From: Pseudomonas putida | GTDB taxonomy: Bacteria > Pseudomonadota > Gammaproteobacteria > Pseudomonadales > Pseudomonadaceae | Direction: 5' to 3' | Assembly (NCBI RefSeq): GCF_001636055.1 | Contig: NZ_CP011789.1 | Coordinates: 5,022,001-5,086,000 of the forward strand | Length of the DNA stretch: 64,000 nucleotides | Shown here: positions 8,447 through 17,115 of the stretch, in pieces | Position numbering within the stretch: position 1 is the first letter of the stretch | How the letters are laid out: the number at the start of each line of letters is the position of its first letter | Program-made: the position numbers and the translations under genes | Notes under the pieces: generated by a model | The model's database searches: none | What the model was told of the DNA's origin: nothing | Seen by the model: only the letters and a program-made list of their open reading frames with translations

Positions 8447-8585
8447 GTTGCTCCCAGAGCTCGGCGGCACCTTCGAACTCGGTACCGTCTTCGTCGCTCA
8501 ACGCCTCGGGATCGTAGCGCGCCAGGCAGCCTTCACCGAGTGTCGGCGGAGGCTGGGCGCCAGCCTTGTCACGCGGATCGGCCAT
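8352..8585 (-). CDS. Small acidic conserved-looking hypothetical protein
   Basis: A 77-residue ORF whose ATG lies 15 bases after the purU stop, on the same strand. The first 50 residues are acidic and look protein-like (PTLGEGCLARYDPEALSDEDG, then an E-L-W-E-Q-L segment). The last 25 are Pro/Ala/Arg-rich and lie antisense to the end of the membrane protein gene, so they may be a read-through extension. No function can be read. Linkage to purU and the ordered N-terminal part are the grounds for calling it real. Confidence 0.5.
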   Translation of the reverse strand: MADPRDKAGAQPPPTLGEGCLARYDPEALSDEDGTEFEGAAELWEQLNPPDAASAPATGAPAGRRTPAPRRADRSNK

Positions 8586-8600
8586 CTGGGCGGGCTCCGG

Positions 8601-9452
8601 TCAGTCGAAGACCACGGTCTTGTTGCCGTGAACCAGCACGCGGTCTTCCAGGTGGTAGCGCAAACCGCGCGCCAGCACCATTTTCTCCACATCACGACCG
8701 AAGCGAACCATATCCTCGATGCTGTCGGCATGGTTCACACGCACCACGTCCTGCTCGATGATGGGACCTGCGTCCAGCTCTTCGGTGACATAGTGGCAAG
8801 TGGCACCGATCAGCTTCACACCGCGCAGTGCAGCCTGGTGGTAGGGCTTGGCGCCGACGAACGATGGCAGGAAGCTGTGGTGGATGTTGATCACACGCCC
8901 CGCGTAGTCCTGGCACAACTGTGGCGGCAGGATCTGCATGTAGCGCGCCAGCACCACCACATCAGCACCATGCTCGGCAACCAGGCGCGAAACTTCGGCG
9001 AAGGCCGCGGCCTTGTCCTTGGGATCGACCGGCACGTGGAAAAACGGAATACCGTGCCACTCGACCATGCTGCGCAGGTCGTTGTGGTTGGAGATCACGC
9101 ACGGGATATCGCAGTCCAGCTCATCGGTGTGCCAGCGGTGCAGCAGGTCGGCCAGGCAGTGCGACTCGCGACTGGCCATCAGCACCACGCGCTTCTTCTG
9201 CGCCGAATCGGTGATATTCCAGCTCATCGAGAACTCTTCGGCGATCGGCGCAAAGGCCTCGCGGAAGGCCTCGATACCGAATGGCAGCGATTCGGCGCGG
9301 ATTTCATGGCGCATGAAGAACCACCCGCTCTGCTCGTCGGAATGGTGGCTGGCTTCGTTGATCCAGCCGTTGTACAAGGCCAGGAAGTTACTGACTTTTG
9401 CCACGATGCCGACACGGTCGGGGCAGGCAATCGTCAGACGATAGGTGCGCAT
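8601..9452 (-). CDS. purU: Formyltetrahydrofolate deformylase
   Basis: A 283-residue enzyme that hydrolyses 10-formyl-THF to THF and formate, balancing one-carbon units and supplying formate for PurT-type purine synthesis. An N-terminal ACT domain (residues 1-80, YRLTIACPDRVGIVAKVSNFL) precedes the formyl-transferase-like catalytic domain. That domain carries CVISNHNDL, VVLARYMQILP and INIHHSFLPSF, with the catalytic Asn, His and Asp region expected for the family. It is divergent from mvaT, with 293 bases between starts, and is followed by a small ORF 15 bases downstream. Length and motifs are normal. Confidence 0.96.
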   Translation of the reverse strand: MRTYRLTIACPDRVGIVAKVSNFLALYNGWINEASHHSDEQSGWFFMRHEIRAESLPFGIEAFREAFAPIAEEFSMSWNITDSAQKKRVVLMASRESHCLADLLHRWHTDELDCDIPCVISNHNDLRSMVEWHGIPFFHVPVDPKDKAAAFAEVSRLVAEHGADVVVLARYMQILPPQLCQDYAGRVINIHHSFLPSFVGAKPYHQAALRGVKLIGATCHYVTEELDAGPIIEQDVVRVNHADSIEDMVRFGRDVEKMVLARGLRYHLEDRVLVHGNKTVVFD

Positions 9453-9676
9453 GGATCAGACTCCGGAAAACTTCGCAAAGGCGCACATTCTAGCCATCTG
9501 CCGTGAAAAAGGCAGTAACCATTGGCCTGTGTGGCGGCTCAATGCCGACCAGGCCCCTCCGCGGGCTGGCGCATGAGGTGAGAAGATACGCATAACGCAA
9601 TATGTAAATTTTTCTTTACCGACGCATTCTTATTGTTGCGTCACAATGATTCGACATTTGACACCCTTATTAATTG

Positions 9677-9705
9677 TTTACTTGCGGGTATCGCCTGTCT
9701 ATTAT
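9677..9705 (+). promoter_or_regulatory. Candidate sigma-70 promoter of mvaT
   Basis: TTTACT at 9677-9682 and TATTAT at 9700-9705 are separated by 17 bases, in a stretch much more AT-rich than its surroundings (9590-9730). The predicted start would give a leader of about 35 bases before the mvaT ATG. AT-rich DNA here could also bind MvaT itself, giving autoregulation. The other half of the 293-base divergent region should hold the purU promoter, which I cannot place. Confidence 0.5.
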
Positions 9706-9745
9706 TGGCCCACTGTCTCTCTGTACATTCACCAAGGAACACTCC

Positions 9746-10123
9746 ATGTCCCTGATCAACGAATACCGCGCCACCGAAGAAGCTATCAAGGAACTTCAAG
9801 CTCGCCTCGCCAACCTGTCGCAAGATGACAAGCTGAAGAAAGAGCTGGAATTCGAAGGCAAACTGCGCGCACTGATGGGCGAATACTCCAAGTCGCTGCG
9901 TGACGTGATTGCCCTGCTCGACCCGGAATCCAAACTGAGCAAGGCCCCGCGTGGCGCTGCCAAGACCACCAGCACCAAACGTGCTCGCAAGGTCAAGCAA
10001 TACAAAAACCCGCACAACGGTGAAGTGATTGAAACCAAAGGCGGCAACCACAAGACCCTGAAAGAATGGAAAGCCAAGTGGGGTGGTGACGTGGTTGAAA
10101 GCTGGGCAACCCTGCTGGACTGA
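9746..10123 (+). CDS. mvaT: H-NS-like nucleoid protein MvaT (TurA)
   Basis: A 125-residue xenogeneic silencer. Residues 1-60 form the coiled-coil oligomerisation part (MSLINEYRATEEAIKELQ, then KKELEFEGKLRALMGEYSKSL). A Lys/Thr-rich linker follows, then the DNA-binding domain with KRARKVKQYKNPHNGEVIETKGGNHKTLKEWK. In the family, the R-G-N/GGNHK loop enters the AT-rich minor groove. The start is fixed by AAGGAA just upstream and by identity to the known N-terminus; an upstream ATG in frame at 9674 lies inside the promoter region. It usually silences AT-rich acquired genes, which may include the accessory block in this window. Confidence 0.97.
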   Translation: MSLINEYRATEEAIKELQARLANLSQDDKLKKELEFEGKLRALMGEYSKSLRDVIALLDPESKLSKAPRGAAKTTSTKRARKVKQYKNPHNGEVIETKGGNHKTLKEWKAKWGGDVVESWATLLD

Positions 10124-10149
10124 TCCAGACAATTGCGTATGGCTTCAAC

Positions 10150-10179
10150 AAAAACGCCGGCTCATCGCCGGCGTTTTTA
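10150..10179. terminator. Intrinsic terminator between mvaT and sbcB
   Basis: AAAACGCCGG ... CCGGCGTTTTT forms a strong stem with A and T tracts on either side. It lies 27 bases after the mvaT stop and touches the end of the convergent sbcB gene, so it should serve both. Confidence 0.9.
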
Positions 10180-10180
10180 T

Positions 10181-11617
10181 TTATTCTGCCAACCCATAAT
10201 GCATTCGCAGTTTCCCGGCATGCGCCAGCCAGGCCTCCAGCACCTGCCGCCCGGCATCGTCCGCATTGGCCAGACTCGCCTGCGCCGCCTGCTCGAAATC
10301 GCCCAGGGTGTTGGGCGCGCCCAGCTGCGGATCGCTAAGGCGCTGCTGGCAAAAGCGATGCCAGCGTTGTTGCTCCTGTTCGTTCAGCGTGTCGATAAAG
10401 TTGCGCGCTCGATAACGGAACAATAGCTCGGGCATGCGCGCATCATCGAACATCCAGTGCCCCTGCCCCAACTGTCGCGGCTCGCTCAAACGAACTTGCT
10501 CGCACAGGCGACGATCACGATCCCCGAGAAATCCCTCGTACAACTGTTGCTCAGGATCTTCGCTGGGTGAGAATTCATCAGCGCTGTAGACGTTCTCCAG
10601 CTTGTCCCGCCACGCGTCATGCTGCTGCATCAATTGTTCGGCGCGAGACTGAACAAGCGACATATCAAGACCCAGTCGCTGTTGATCGACCGGGCGCAAT
10701 ACGTTCAATGGCGCCACCACCGGGCACTTGTTGATGTGCACCAACTTCAGCGGAACCGGCAATTCGCCGTCAGCCAACTCCTCGCGCCGCGTGTACAAAC
10801 GCGAACGCAATACCTCGGCACTTTCCCTTATTAAAGGCAAGGTTTCCATGTGCAGGTCGCACACAATCAGTGCATTGCGATTACGCGGGTGCCAGGCCAA
10901 GGGTAATACCACCCCCAGGTAACTACGTTCGCTGGAGAAGCGCCCGGAAATATGCACCAGCGGCTGGAGCAGGCGAATCTGCTCCATGACTTTGTGCTTG
11001 CTACGCAACTGGAACAACCAGTCATAAAGTTTGGGCTGGCGTTGGCGAATCAGACGAGCCAACGCGATGGTGGCCCGGACATCGGACAGGGCCTCGTGGG
11101 CATGACCGTGGTCGATGCCGTTGGCCTTGCTCAGCAACTCCAGGCGCAGGCTGGTGCGTCCGTCCTGCTGCGGCCAGACGATGCCCTCCGGGCGCAGGGC
11201 ATAGGCGGTACGCACTACATCGATCAAGTCCCAGCGGCTGTTGCCACCCTGCCACTCACGGGCGTAGGGGTCGAAGAAGTTGCGGTAGAGGCTGTAGCGA
11301 GTGACTTCATCATCGAAGCGCAAGGTGTTGTAGCCTGCGCCACAGGTGCCGGGGCGCGACAACTGTTCATGCACCCTGGTCATGAACTCCGCTTCCCCCA
11401 GGCCTTTGGCGATCAGTTGTTCAGGGGTGATACCGGTGACCAGGCAGGCGGCGGGGTGCGGCAGGATGTCGTCGGAGGGGCGGCAATACAGGTTGACCGG
11501 TTCGTCGATCTCGTTGAGCTCGAAATCGGTGCGTACGCCTGCAACCTGCAGCGGCCGGTCGCAGCGCGGATTGATACCGGTGGTTTCGTAGTCGTGCCAG
11601 AAGATGCTGGAGCTCAC
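10181..11617 (-). CDS. sbcB: Exodeoxyribonuclease I
   Basis: A 478-residue 3'-5' single-strand DNA exonuclease of the DnaQ/DEDD superfamily. The N-terminal motif FWHDYETTGINP gives the first Asp-x-Glu pair. YNTLRFDDEVTR and DLIDVVRTAYALRP follow, and HEALSDVRATIALA holds the His-Asp of motif III. The ExoI-specific C-terminal SH3-like and helical parts run to the end (WHRFCQQRLSDP). It acts in mismatch repair and removes 3' tails that would feed RecA. Length matches E. coli SbcB (475). It is monocistronic and convergent with mvaT. Confidence 0.96.
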   Translation of the reverse strand: MSSSIFWHDYETTGINPRCDRPLQVAGVRTDFELNEIDEPVNLYCRPSDDILPHPAACLVTGITPEQLIAKGLGEAEFMTRVHEQLSRPGTCGAGYNTLRFDDEVTRYSLYRNFFDPYAREWQGGNSRWDLIDVVRTAYALRPEGIVWPQQDGRTSLRLELLSKANGIDHGHAHEALSDVRATIALARLIRQRQPKLYDWLFQLRSKHKVMEQIRLLQPLVHISGRFSSERSYLGVVLPLAWHPRNRNALIVCDLHMETLPLIRESAEVLRSRLYTRREELADGELPVPLKLVHINKCPVVAPLNVLRPVDQQRLGLDMSLVQSRAEQLMQQHDAWRDKLENVYSADEFSPSEDPEQQLYEGFLGDRDRRLCEQVRLSEPRQLGQGHWMFDDARMPELLFRYRARNFIDTLNEQEQQRWHRFCQQRLSDPQLGAPNTLGDFEQAAQASLANADDAGRQVLEAWLAHAGKLRMHYGLAE

Positions 11618-11666
11618 GGTGTCGTCCTGTACAAAGTTCGCGGACGAGTCTACCGGAGGAACGCCT

Positions 11667-12026
11667 TCAGGCCGACTCGTTCATCGGCCTGAAACTGAAG
11701 AAGTCGCGCAGTGAGCGCACGAACTCCTCGTACTCGCGCGGCGCCTGTAACAGCATGAAGCCGGCATCGTAATGCCCCGGGGTCTGGTCCTCGCGGCTCC
11801 ACAGGCAACTGGCTGTGAGATTGATGAACTGATGGCCACCGCCTGCAAGCGGCACACGCAACTGCAGCTCGAAATCCGGGCCGACCATGATCGGGAGCTG
11901 GCTGATCACCATGACCCCATCCTCGGAGGCATTCCCCAGGTAGCCAATCTCCTGATCGGTCAACCGGTTGAAGACCTTGAGCACGTAAGGCAGTTGATGA
12001 CGATCGATCTGACGTTCGATGAACAT
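11667..12026 (-). CDS. PilZ domain protein
   Basis: A 119-residue single-domain protein. RQIDRHQLPY near the N-terminus resembles the PilZ RxxxR switch, although only one of the two Arg positions of the usual RRxxR is seen. NASEDGVMV matches the D/N-x-S-x-x-G motif on the beta barrel. PilZ domains bind cyclic di-GMP, or in divergent members bind partners without it. Alone between sbcB and a lipoprotein gene it gives no pathway clue; this genome does control c-di-GMP through BifA (49.6 kb). I am fairly sure of the fold, not of ligand binding. Confidence 0.78.
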   Translation of the reverse strand: MFIERQIDRHQLPYVLKVFNRLTDQEIGYLGNASEDGVMVISQLPIMVGPDFELQLRVPLAGGGHQFINLTASCLWSREDQTPGHYDAGFMLLQAPREYEEFVRSLRDFFSFRPMNESA

Positions 12027-12140
12027 GATTCTCCGTACCCTATGCCAGGAAGACCAGGTACTGGCGGTGAGCGTTACACCTACTTTACAGCCTAGCTTAG
12101 CCTGAGCGGCGGCCCGGATGAAATCATTGTCACCTTGGTA

Positions 12141-12524
12141 TTAACGCAAAGGGGTAGTCGGCGCAGGGCGGGTCACCGCAGGCTCACCACGCAGATGGCC
12201 AAGCTGCTCCAGGGTCTGCAGGCGCGCTTGGGCACGGTAGGCATACTCGTTCTGCGGGTAGCGCTGAATCAGGAACTGGTAGGTCTGGGCTGCATCGACA
12301 TAGAGTTTCTGCCGCTCCAGGCACTGGCCACGCAGCATCGCCACTTCCGGATGGATGAACGGGCGGGCACGGCTGGTGCGATCGACCTGCGACAGCTCCA
12401 GCATCACGCGCTGGCAATCGCCACGGTCGTAGGCACGGTAGGCGTTGTTCAGGTGATGGTCCATGGACCAACGGGTGCAGCCGACGACACTGGCCGCCAT
12501 GGTTAACACGATCAGGGCTCGCAT
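12141..12524 (-). CDS. TPR-like lipoprotein
   Basis: A 127-residue protein with a lipoprotein signal (MRALIVLTMAASVVGC, lipobox V-V-G-C with Cys at residue 16). The mature part contains two or three helical hairpins resembling tetratricopeptide repeats (NNAYRAYDRGDCQRV, then LYVDAAQTYQFLIQRYPQNEYAYRAQARL). The tail is Pro-rich. Small lipoproteins of this kind often act as scaffolds in outer-membrane assembly, but no partner is visible. It is encoded opposite pykA with about 240 bases between starts. Confidence 0.75.
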   Translation of the reverse strand: MRALIVLTMAASVVGCTRWSMDHHLNNAYRAYDRGDCQRVMLELSQVDRTSRARPFIHPEVAMLRGQCLERQKLYVDAAQTYQFLIQRYPQNEYAYRAQARLQTLEQLGHLRGEPAVTRPAPTTPLR

Positions 12525-12762
12525 GGGAATTCTCCTTTGATGGGCAGTATATCGGCCTTCGCCCCGATTTCTTCAGCGCGCCGATGCACGCTTCATCCCA
12601 CAGACGCCCGGCGGCAAGCGTCTACCTGTAACCTGCTGCTTGTAGGGTGCTGCCGACGGTGCAACCGCCCTCTCGCCAACCTGCAAGGTAGTGCAACGGA
12701 ACAATGACTACAGCTCAATTGAGGAGTAGCCTTTCGCTGCGCTTCACTATAGGAGTCTGTGC

Positions 12763-14217
12763 ATGACCATCCGCCGTACCAAAATCGTCGCCACCCTGGG
12801 CCCCGCCAGCAACTCGCCGGAAGTGATCGAACAACTGATCCTCGCCGGCCTGGACGTGGCACGTCTGAACTTTTCCCACGGCACTCCGGACGAGCACAAG
12901 GCCCGCGCTCGCCTGATCCGCGACATCGCCGCCAAGAACGGCCGCCACGTCGCACTGCTGGGCGACCTGCAAGGTCCGAAGATCCGTATCGCCAAGTTCA
13001 GCAACAAGCGCATCGAACTGAAGATCGGTGACAAGTTCACCTTCTCCACCGCCCACCCGCTCACCGAAGGCAACCAGGATATCGTCGGCATCGACTACCC
13101 CGACCTTGTCAAGGACTGCGGTGTAGGTGACGAGCTGCTGCTCGACGACGGTCGCGTGGTCATGCGCGTCGAAACCGCTACTGCCGACGCGCTGCATTGC
13201 GTGGTGATCGTCGGTGGCCCACTGTCCGACCACAAGGGCATCAACCGCAAGGGTGGCGGCCTGACTGCACCGGCCCTGACCGAAAAAGACAAGGCCGACA
13301 TCAAACTGGCCGCGGAAATGGACCTGGACTACCTGGCCGTCTCCTTCCCGCGTGACGCCAAGGACATGGAATACGCACGCAAGCTGCGTGACGAAGCCGG
13401 CGGCAGCGCCTGGCTGGTGGCCAAGATCGAGCGTGCCGAAGCCGTTGCCGACGACGAAACCCTCGACGGCCTGATCGCTGCTTCCGACGCGGTGATGGTT
13501 GCCCGTGGCGACCTCGGCGTGGAAATCGGCGACGCCGAGCTGATCGGCATCCAGAAGAAGATCATCCAGCACGCGCGCCGCAACAACAAAGCGGTGATCG
13601 TAGCGACCCAGATGATGGAGTCGATGATCCAGAACCCGATGCCGACCCGCGCCGAAGTATCCGACGTGGCCAACGCCGTGCTGGACAACACCGATGCGGT
13701 GATGCTGTCGGCCGAAAGCGCCGCCGGCTCGTACCCGATCGAAGCGGTGCAGGCCATGGCGCGCATCTGCCTGGGCGCCGAGAAGCACCCGACCAACCAG
13801 AAGTCCAGCCACCGCCTGCACACCACCTTCGAGCGCTGCGACGAGAGCATTGCCCTGGCGGCGATGTACACCGCCAACCACTTCCCTGGCGTGAAGGCGA
13901 TCATCGCCCTGACCGAAAGCGGCTATACCCCGCTGATCATGTCGCGCCTGCGCTCGCATGTGCCGGTCTTCGCCATGTCGCCGCACCGCGCGACCCAGGC
14001 CCGCGTTTCGATGTTCCGCGGCGTCTACCCGATCGCCTTCGATCCGGCTTCGCTGCCGGCCGACAAGGTCAGCCAGGCGGCTGTCGACGAGCTGCTCAAG
14101 CGTGGGCTGGTCGAACAGGGTGACTGGGTGATCCTGACCAAGGGCGACAGCTACCACACCATCGGTGGCACCAACGGCATGAAGATCCTGCACGTCGGTG
14201 ATCCGCTGGTTGGTTGA
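12763..14217 (+). CDS. pykA: Pyruvate kinase
   Basis: A 484-residue glycolytic enzyme that transfers phosphate from phosphoenolpyruvate to ADP. RRTKIVATLGPASNSPE opens the TIM barrel, and KIERAEAV holds the active-site Lys-Glu. MVARGDLGVEIG supplies the metal-binding Asp, and ATQMMESMIQNPMPTRAEVSDVANAV is the conserved signature. The C-terminal allosteric domain ends in DSYHTIGGTNGMKI. Length and ending fit PykA rather than PykF. It is preceded by about 240 noncoding bases shared with the divergent lipoprotein gene and followed by a clear terminator. Confidence 0.97.
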   Translation: MTIRRTKIVATLGPASNSPEVIEQLILAGLDVARLNFSHGTPDEHKARARLIRDIAAKNGRHVALLGDLQGPKIRIAKFSNKRIELKIGDKFTFSTAHPLTEGNQDIVGIDYPDLVKDCGVGDELLLDDGRVVMRVETATADALHCVVIVGGPLSDHKGINRKGGGLTAPALTEKDKADIKLAAEMDLDYLAVSFPRDAKDMEYARKLRDEAGGSAWLVAKIERAEAVADDETLDGLIAASDAVMVARGDLGVEIGDAELIGIQKKIIQHARRNNKAVIVATQMMESMIQNPMPTRAEVSDVANAVLDNTDAVMLSAESAAGSYPIEAVQAMARICLGAEKHPTNQKSSHRLHTTFERCDESIALAAMYTANHFPGVKAIIALTESGYTPLIMSRLRSHVPVFAMSPHRATQARVSMFRGVYPIAFDPASLPADKVSQAAVDELLKRGLVEQGDWVILTKGDSYHTIGGTNGMKILHVGDPLVG

Positions 14218-14252
14218 TGCCCAGGCCGTGGCAACGGCCTGAGGCGCCCCAC

Positions 14253-14286
14253 AAAAAAAGACCGCTCTTCTGAGCGGTCTTTTTTT
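14253..14286 (+). terminator. Intrinsic terminator after pykA
   Basis: AAAAAAAGACCGCTC TTC TGAGCGGTCTTTTTTT: an 8-10 bp stem with long A and T tracts, bidirectional in form. It lies between the convergent pykA and ferredoxin-reductase genes. Confidence 0.95.
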
Positions 14287-14321
14287 GGTAGCCCGCGATA
14301 GGCCGCGGTGCTGCAAGACCG

Positions 14322-15242
14322 TCAGGCATGCTCGACGAACACGTCAGCCAATACCTGATTTCTCGGCACACCGGCGATGAACAGTCTGCGCGCGAAGCGC
14401 TCGACACTTGCGGGCGATCCACAGAGCAAAGCGATGGTCTGGCGAGAGGTCGGACGCAAGCTGGCAAGCGCCTCCTCGAGATGTTCCTGCAGCACGCATT
14501 CGGCATCGATGCCATGCATCTGGTGCAGCGCGGGTTGCAGGTAATGCCCGGCAGCGTCGCGTGCCACATGCATCACCTTGATTTCTGCCCGATGGCCTTG
14601 ACGCAAAGCCTCTCGCACAACGCCCCACAGCGGGGCAAGGCCGGTACCTGCCGCCAGCAACCACAGCGGCCGCTCCTGCCAGTCGGGGTCGTAGTGCAGC
14701 GCGCCCCCTCTGAGCTCCCCCAGAACCATCTGGTCGCCAATTTTCAAGCCCCGCGCCTGGTCGCAGAAGGCGCCTGGACGTCGGCAGTCGATATGAAATT
14801 CGAGAAATTCATCCTCGCCCGGCAGGCTTGCCAGCGAATAAGGTCGCGCCACCGACCCCAGCCATAGCACCAGATGCTGGCCGGCCCGATAGCGCAAGCC
14901 ACGCTCGGGTCGCAGCCGCAGACGCAACACATCGCCCAGCCAATCGACCTCAATCACCTTCGCAGGCAGGCCGTCGGTCAAGGGATCGAAAACGGCAACC
15001 CGCATATCGCCGGCCACCCGGCATTGGCATGCCAATCGCCAGCCCTGCTCACGCTTGTCGTCCGGCAAGGCTTCGGGCCGGGCGTCCTGCGGCTCGCCAT
15101 CGACGCAACGCACCAGGCAGGCGTGGCAACTGCCGGCCCGGCAACTGTAGGGCACGTTCAGGCCGGCGCCATTGAGGGCGTCGAGCAGGTTGCTGCCGGT
15201 TGGAACGCTGATGCAGCGCTCGCCCACACGAAGATCGGGCAT
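14322..15242 (-). CDS. Ferredoxin-NAD(P)H reductase-like oxidoreductase, 2Fe-2S/FAD
   Basis: A 306-residue electron-transfer protein. An N-terminal plant-type [2Fe-2S] ferredoxin domain carries Cys34, Cys39, Cys42 and Cys72 (CRAGSCHAC...C). The FAD domain has RPYSLASLP, and the NAD(P)H domain has LLAAGTGLAPLWGVVREAL and ends in DVFVEHA. The start is the ATG at 15242, since anything upstream would run through the fumarase promoter region. This domain order is that of reductases for oxygenases or CDP-6-deoxy-L-threo-hexulose reductase, but no oxygenase gene is nearby, so the partner is unknown. It is divergent from fumarase with 241 bases between starts. Confidence 0.87.
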   Translation of the reverse strand: MPDLRVGERCISVPTGSNLLDALNGAGLNVPYSCRAGSCHACLVRCVDGEPQDARPEALPDDKREQGWRLACQCRVAGDMRVAVFDPLTDGLPAKVIEVDWLGDVLRLRLRPERGLRYRAGQHLVLWLGSVARPYSLASLPGEDEFLEFHIDCRRPGAFCDQARGLKIGDQMVLGELRGGALHYDPDWQERPLWLLAAGTGLAPLWGVVREALRQGHRAEIKVMHVARDAAGHYLQPALHQMHGIDAECVLQEHLEEALASLRPTSRQTIALLCGSPASVERFARRLFIAGVPRNQVLADVFVEHA

Positions 15243-15483
15243 GTACGAAGGGTCTCCTGAAGTCTGTTGCCATTGTACAGAGCGCCAGCAAGAACGATGC
15301 CTGGCAGCGGCCGACCATGGTCCAGACCACTCGCAGGTGTTTCCCACTGGCAGCCGCGCTATACTGCCGCGCCCTTTTTGTGCCGGCCTGACCTGCCGGT
15401 GCGCCTTGCAAGGCCTTTCGACGCGCTGGTCGGCTGTGTCGATGCCTTTACGAATGTTCCCGTCTTTAAGAGGAGCGCGCTGC

Positions 15484-17007
15484 ATGACCGTGATCAAGCA
15501 AGACGACCTGATTCAGAGCGTTGCCGACGCCCTGCAATTCATCTCGTACTACCACCCCGTCGATTTCATCCAGGCGATGCACGAAGCCTATCTGCGTGAA
15601 GAATCGCCCGCTGCCCGCGACTCCATCGCCCAGATCCTGATCAACTCGCGCATGTGCGCCACCGGCCACCGCCCGATCTGCCAGGACACCGGTATCGTCA
15701 CCGTGTTCGTGCGCGTTGGCATGGACGTGCGCTGGGACGGCGCGACCATGAGCCTGGACGACATGATCAACGAGGGCGTGCGCCGCGCCTACAATCTGCC
15801 GGAAAACGTCCTGCGCGCCTCCATCCTGGCCGACCCGGCCGGTGCCCGCAAGAACACCAAGGACAACACCCCGGCGGTGATCCACTACTCCATCGTGCCC
15901 GGCGACAAGGTCGAAGTCGACGTCGCAGCCAAGGGCGGCGGTTCGGAGAACAAGTCGAAGATGGCCATGCTCAACCCGTCCGACTCGATCGTCGACTGGG
16001 TGCTCAAGACCGTCCCGACCATGGGCGCTGGCTGGTGCCCGCCTGGCATGCTGGGCATCGGCATCGGCGGTACAGCAGAGAAAGCCGCAGTCATGGCCAA
16101 GGAAGTGCTCATGGAGTCGATCGACATCCATGAACTGAAAGCCCGTGGCCCGCAGAACCGCATCGAAGAGATCCGCCTGGAGCTGTTCGAGAAGGTCAAC
16201 CAGCTGGGCATCGGCGCCCAGGGCCTGGGCGGCCTGACCACCGTGCTCGACGTCAAGATCATGGACTACCCGACCCACGCCGCTTCGCTGCCGGTGTGCA
16301 TGATCCCCAACTGCGCCGCCACCCGCCACGCCCACTTCGTGCTCGACGGCTCCGGCCCGGCAGAGCTGGAAGCGCCGTCGCTGGATGCCTACCCGGAAAT
16401 CGTCTGGGAAGCCGGCCCGAGCGCACGTCGTGTCAACCTCGACGAGATCACCCCGGAAGAAGTCGCCAGCTGGAAACCGGGCGAGACCATCCTGCTCAAC
16501 GGCAAGATGCTCACCGGCCGCGACGCTGCGCACAAGCGCATGGTCGAGATGCTCAACCGTGGCGAAGAGCTGCCGGTGGATCTGAAAGGCCGCTTCATCT
16601 ACTACGTCGGCCCGGTCGATCCGGTCGGTGACGAAGTGGTCGGCCCTGCAGGCCCGACCACTGCCACGCGCATGGACAAGTTCACCCGGCAGATCCTCGA
16701 GCAGACTGGCCTGCTGGGCATGATCGGCAAGTCCGAGCGCGGCCCGACCGCCATCGAGGCGATCAAGGACAACAAGGCCGTGTACCTGATGGCCGTTGGC
16801 GGCGCCGCCTACCTGGTGGCCCAGGCGATTCGCAAGTCCAAGGTCCTGGCGTTCGCCGAACTGGGCATGGAAGCGATCTACGAGTTCGACGTCAAGGACA
16901 TGCCGGTCACCGTCGCGGTGGACAGCAATGGCGAGTCGGTGCACATCACCGGCCCTGCGCTGTGGCAGAACAAGATTGCCCAGAGCCTGGCTGTTGAAGT
17001 GAAGTAA
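15484..17007 (+). CDS. fumA: Fumarate hydratase, class I (iron-sulfur)
   Basis: A 507-residue TCA-cycle enzyme that interconverts fumarate and malate with an oxygen-sensitive [4Fe-4S] cluster. The N-terminal domain (residues 10-280) has CATGHRPICQDTGIV, SKMAMLNPSD and GAGWCPPGMLGIGIGG. The C-terminal beta domain contains GPTTATRMDKFTRQILEQTGL and GMIGKSERGPTA. Cys in CATG, CPPG and MIPNC are the expected cluster ligands. The AGGAG at about 15471-15475 fits the ATG at 15484; the ORF is open further upstream but that part is the leader. It is followed by a very long REP hairpin. Confidence 0.95.
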   Translation: MTVIKQDDLIQSVADALQFISYYHPVDFIQAMHEAYLREESPAARDSIAQILINSRMCATGHRPICQDTGIVTVFVRVGMDVRWDGATMSLDDMINEGVRRAYNLPENVLRASILADPAGARKNTKDNTPAVIHYSIVPGDKVEVDVAAKGGGSENKSKMAMLNPSDSIVDWVLKTVPTMGAGWCPPGMLGIGIGGTAEKAAVMAKEVLMESIDIHELKARGPQNRIEEIRLELFEKVNQLGIGAQGLGGLTTVLDVKIMDYPTHAASLPVCMIPNCAATRHAHFVLDGSGPAELEAPSLDAYPEIVWEAGPSARRVNLDEITPEEVASWKPGETILLNGKMLTGRDAAHKRMVEMLNRGEELPVDLKGRFIYYVGPVDPVGDEVVGPAGPTTATRMDKFTRQILEQTGLLGMIGKSERGPTAIEAIKDNKAVYLMAVGGAAYLVAQAIRKSKVLAFAELGMEAIYEFDVKDMPVTVAVDSNGESVHITGPALWQNKIAQSLAVEVK

Positions 17008-17024
17008 GACTGCTTTAATCCCAG

Positions 17025-17110
17025 GCTGAAACAGCAGCGCCCCGTTCGCGGGCAAGCCCGCTCCTACAAGGAACGGGCTTGCCCGCGAACGGGGCGCTGC
17101 CGTTTCAGCA
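17025..17110. repeat. 36-base-arm inverted repeat (REP pair) between fumA and a GNAT gene
   Basis: The arm 17025-17060 is complementary to 17074 onward to about 17109 with a single mismatch and a 13-base loop (CTCCTACAAGGAA). The inner 26 bases of each arm are perfectly matched and contain the REP core CGCGGGCAAGCCCG. It lies between convergent genes and could act as a bidirectional terminator and mRNA-stabilising hairpin. Confidence 0.9.
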
Positions 17111-17115
17111 CAGGA

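Noticed and set aside
12715..14316. Antisense ORF of 533 codons opposite pykA
   Set aside because: Shadow of pyruvate kinase codon bias; no start signal or recognisable domain.
15466..17055. Antisense ORF of 529 codons opposite fumarase
   Set aside because: Shadow of the fumarase gene, with typical His/Gly/Val-rich nonsense composition.
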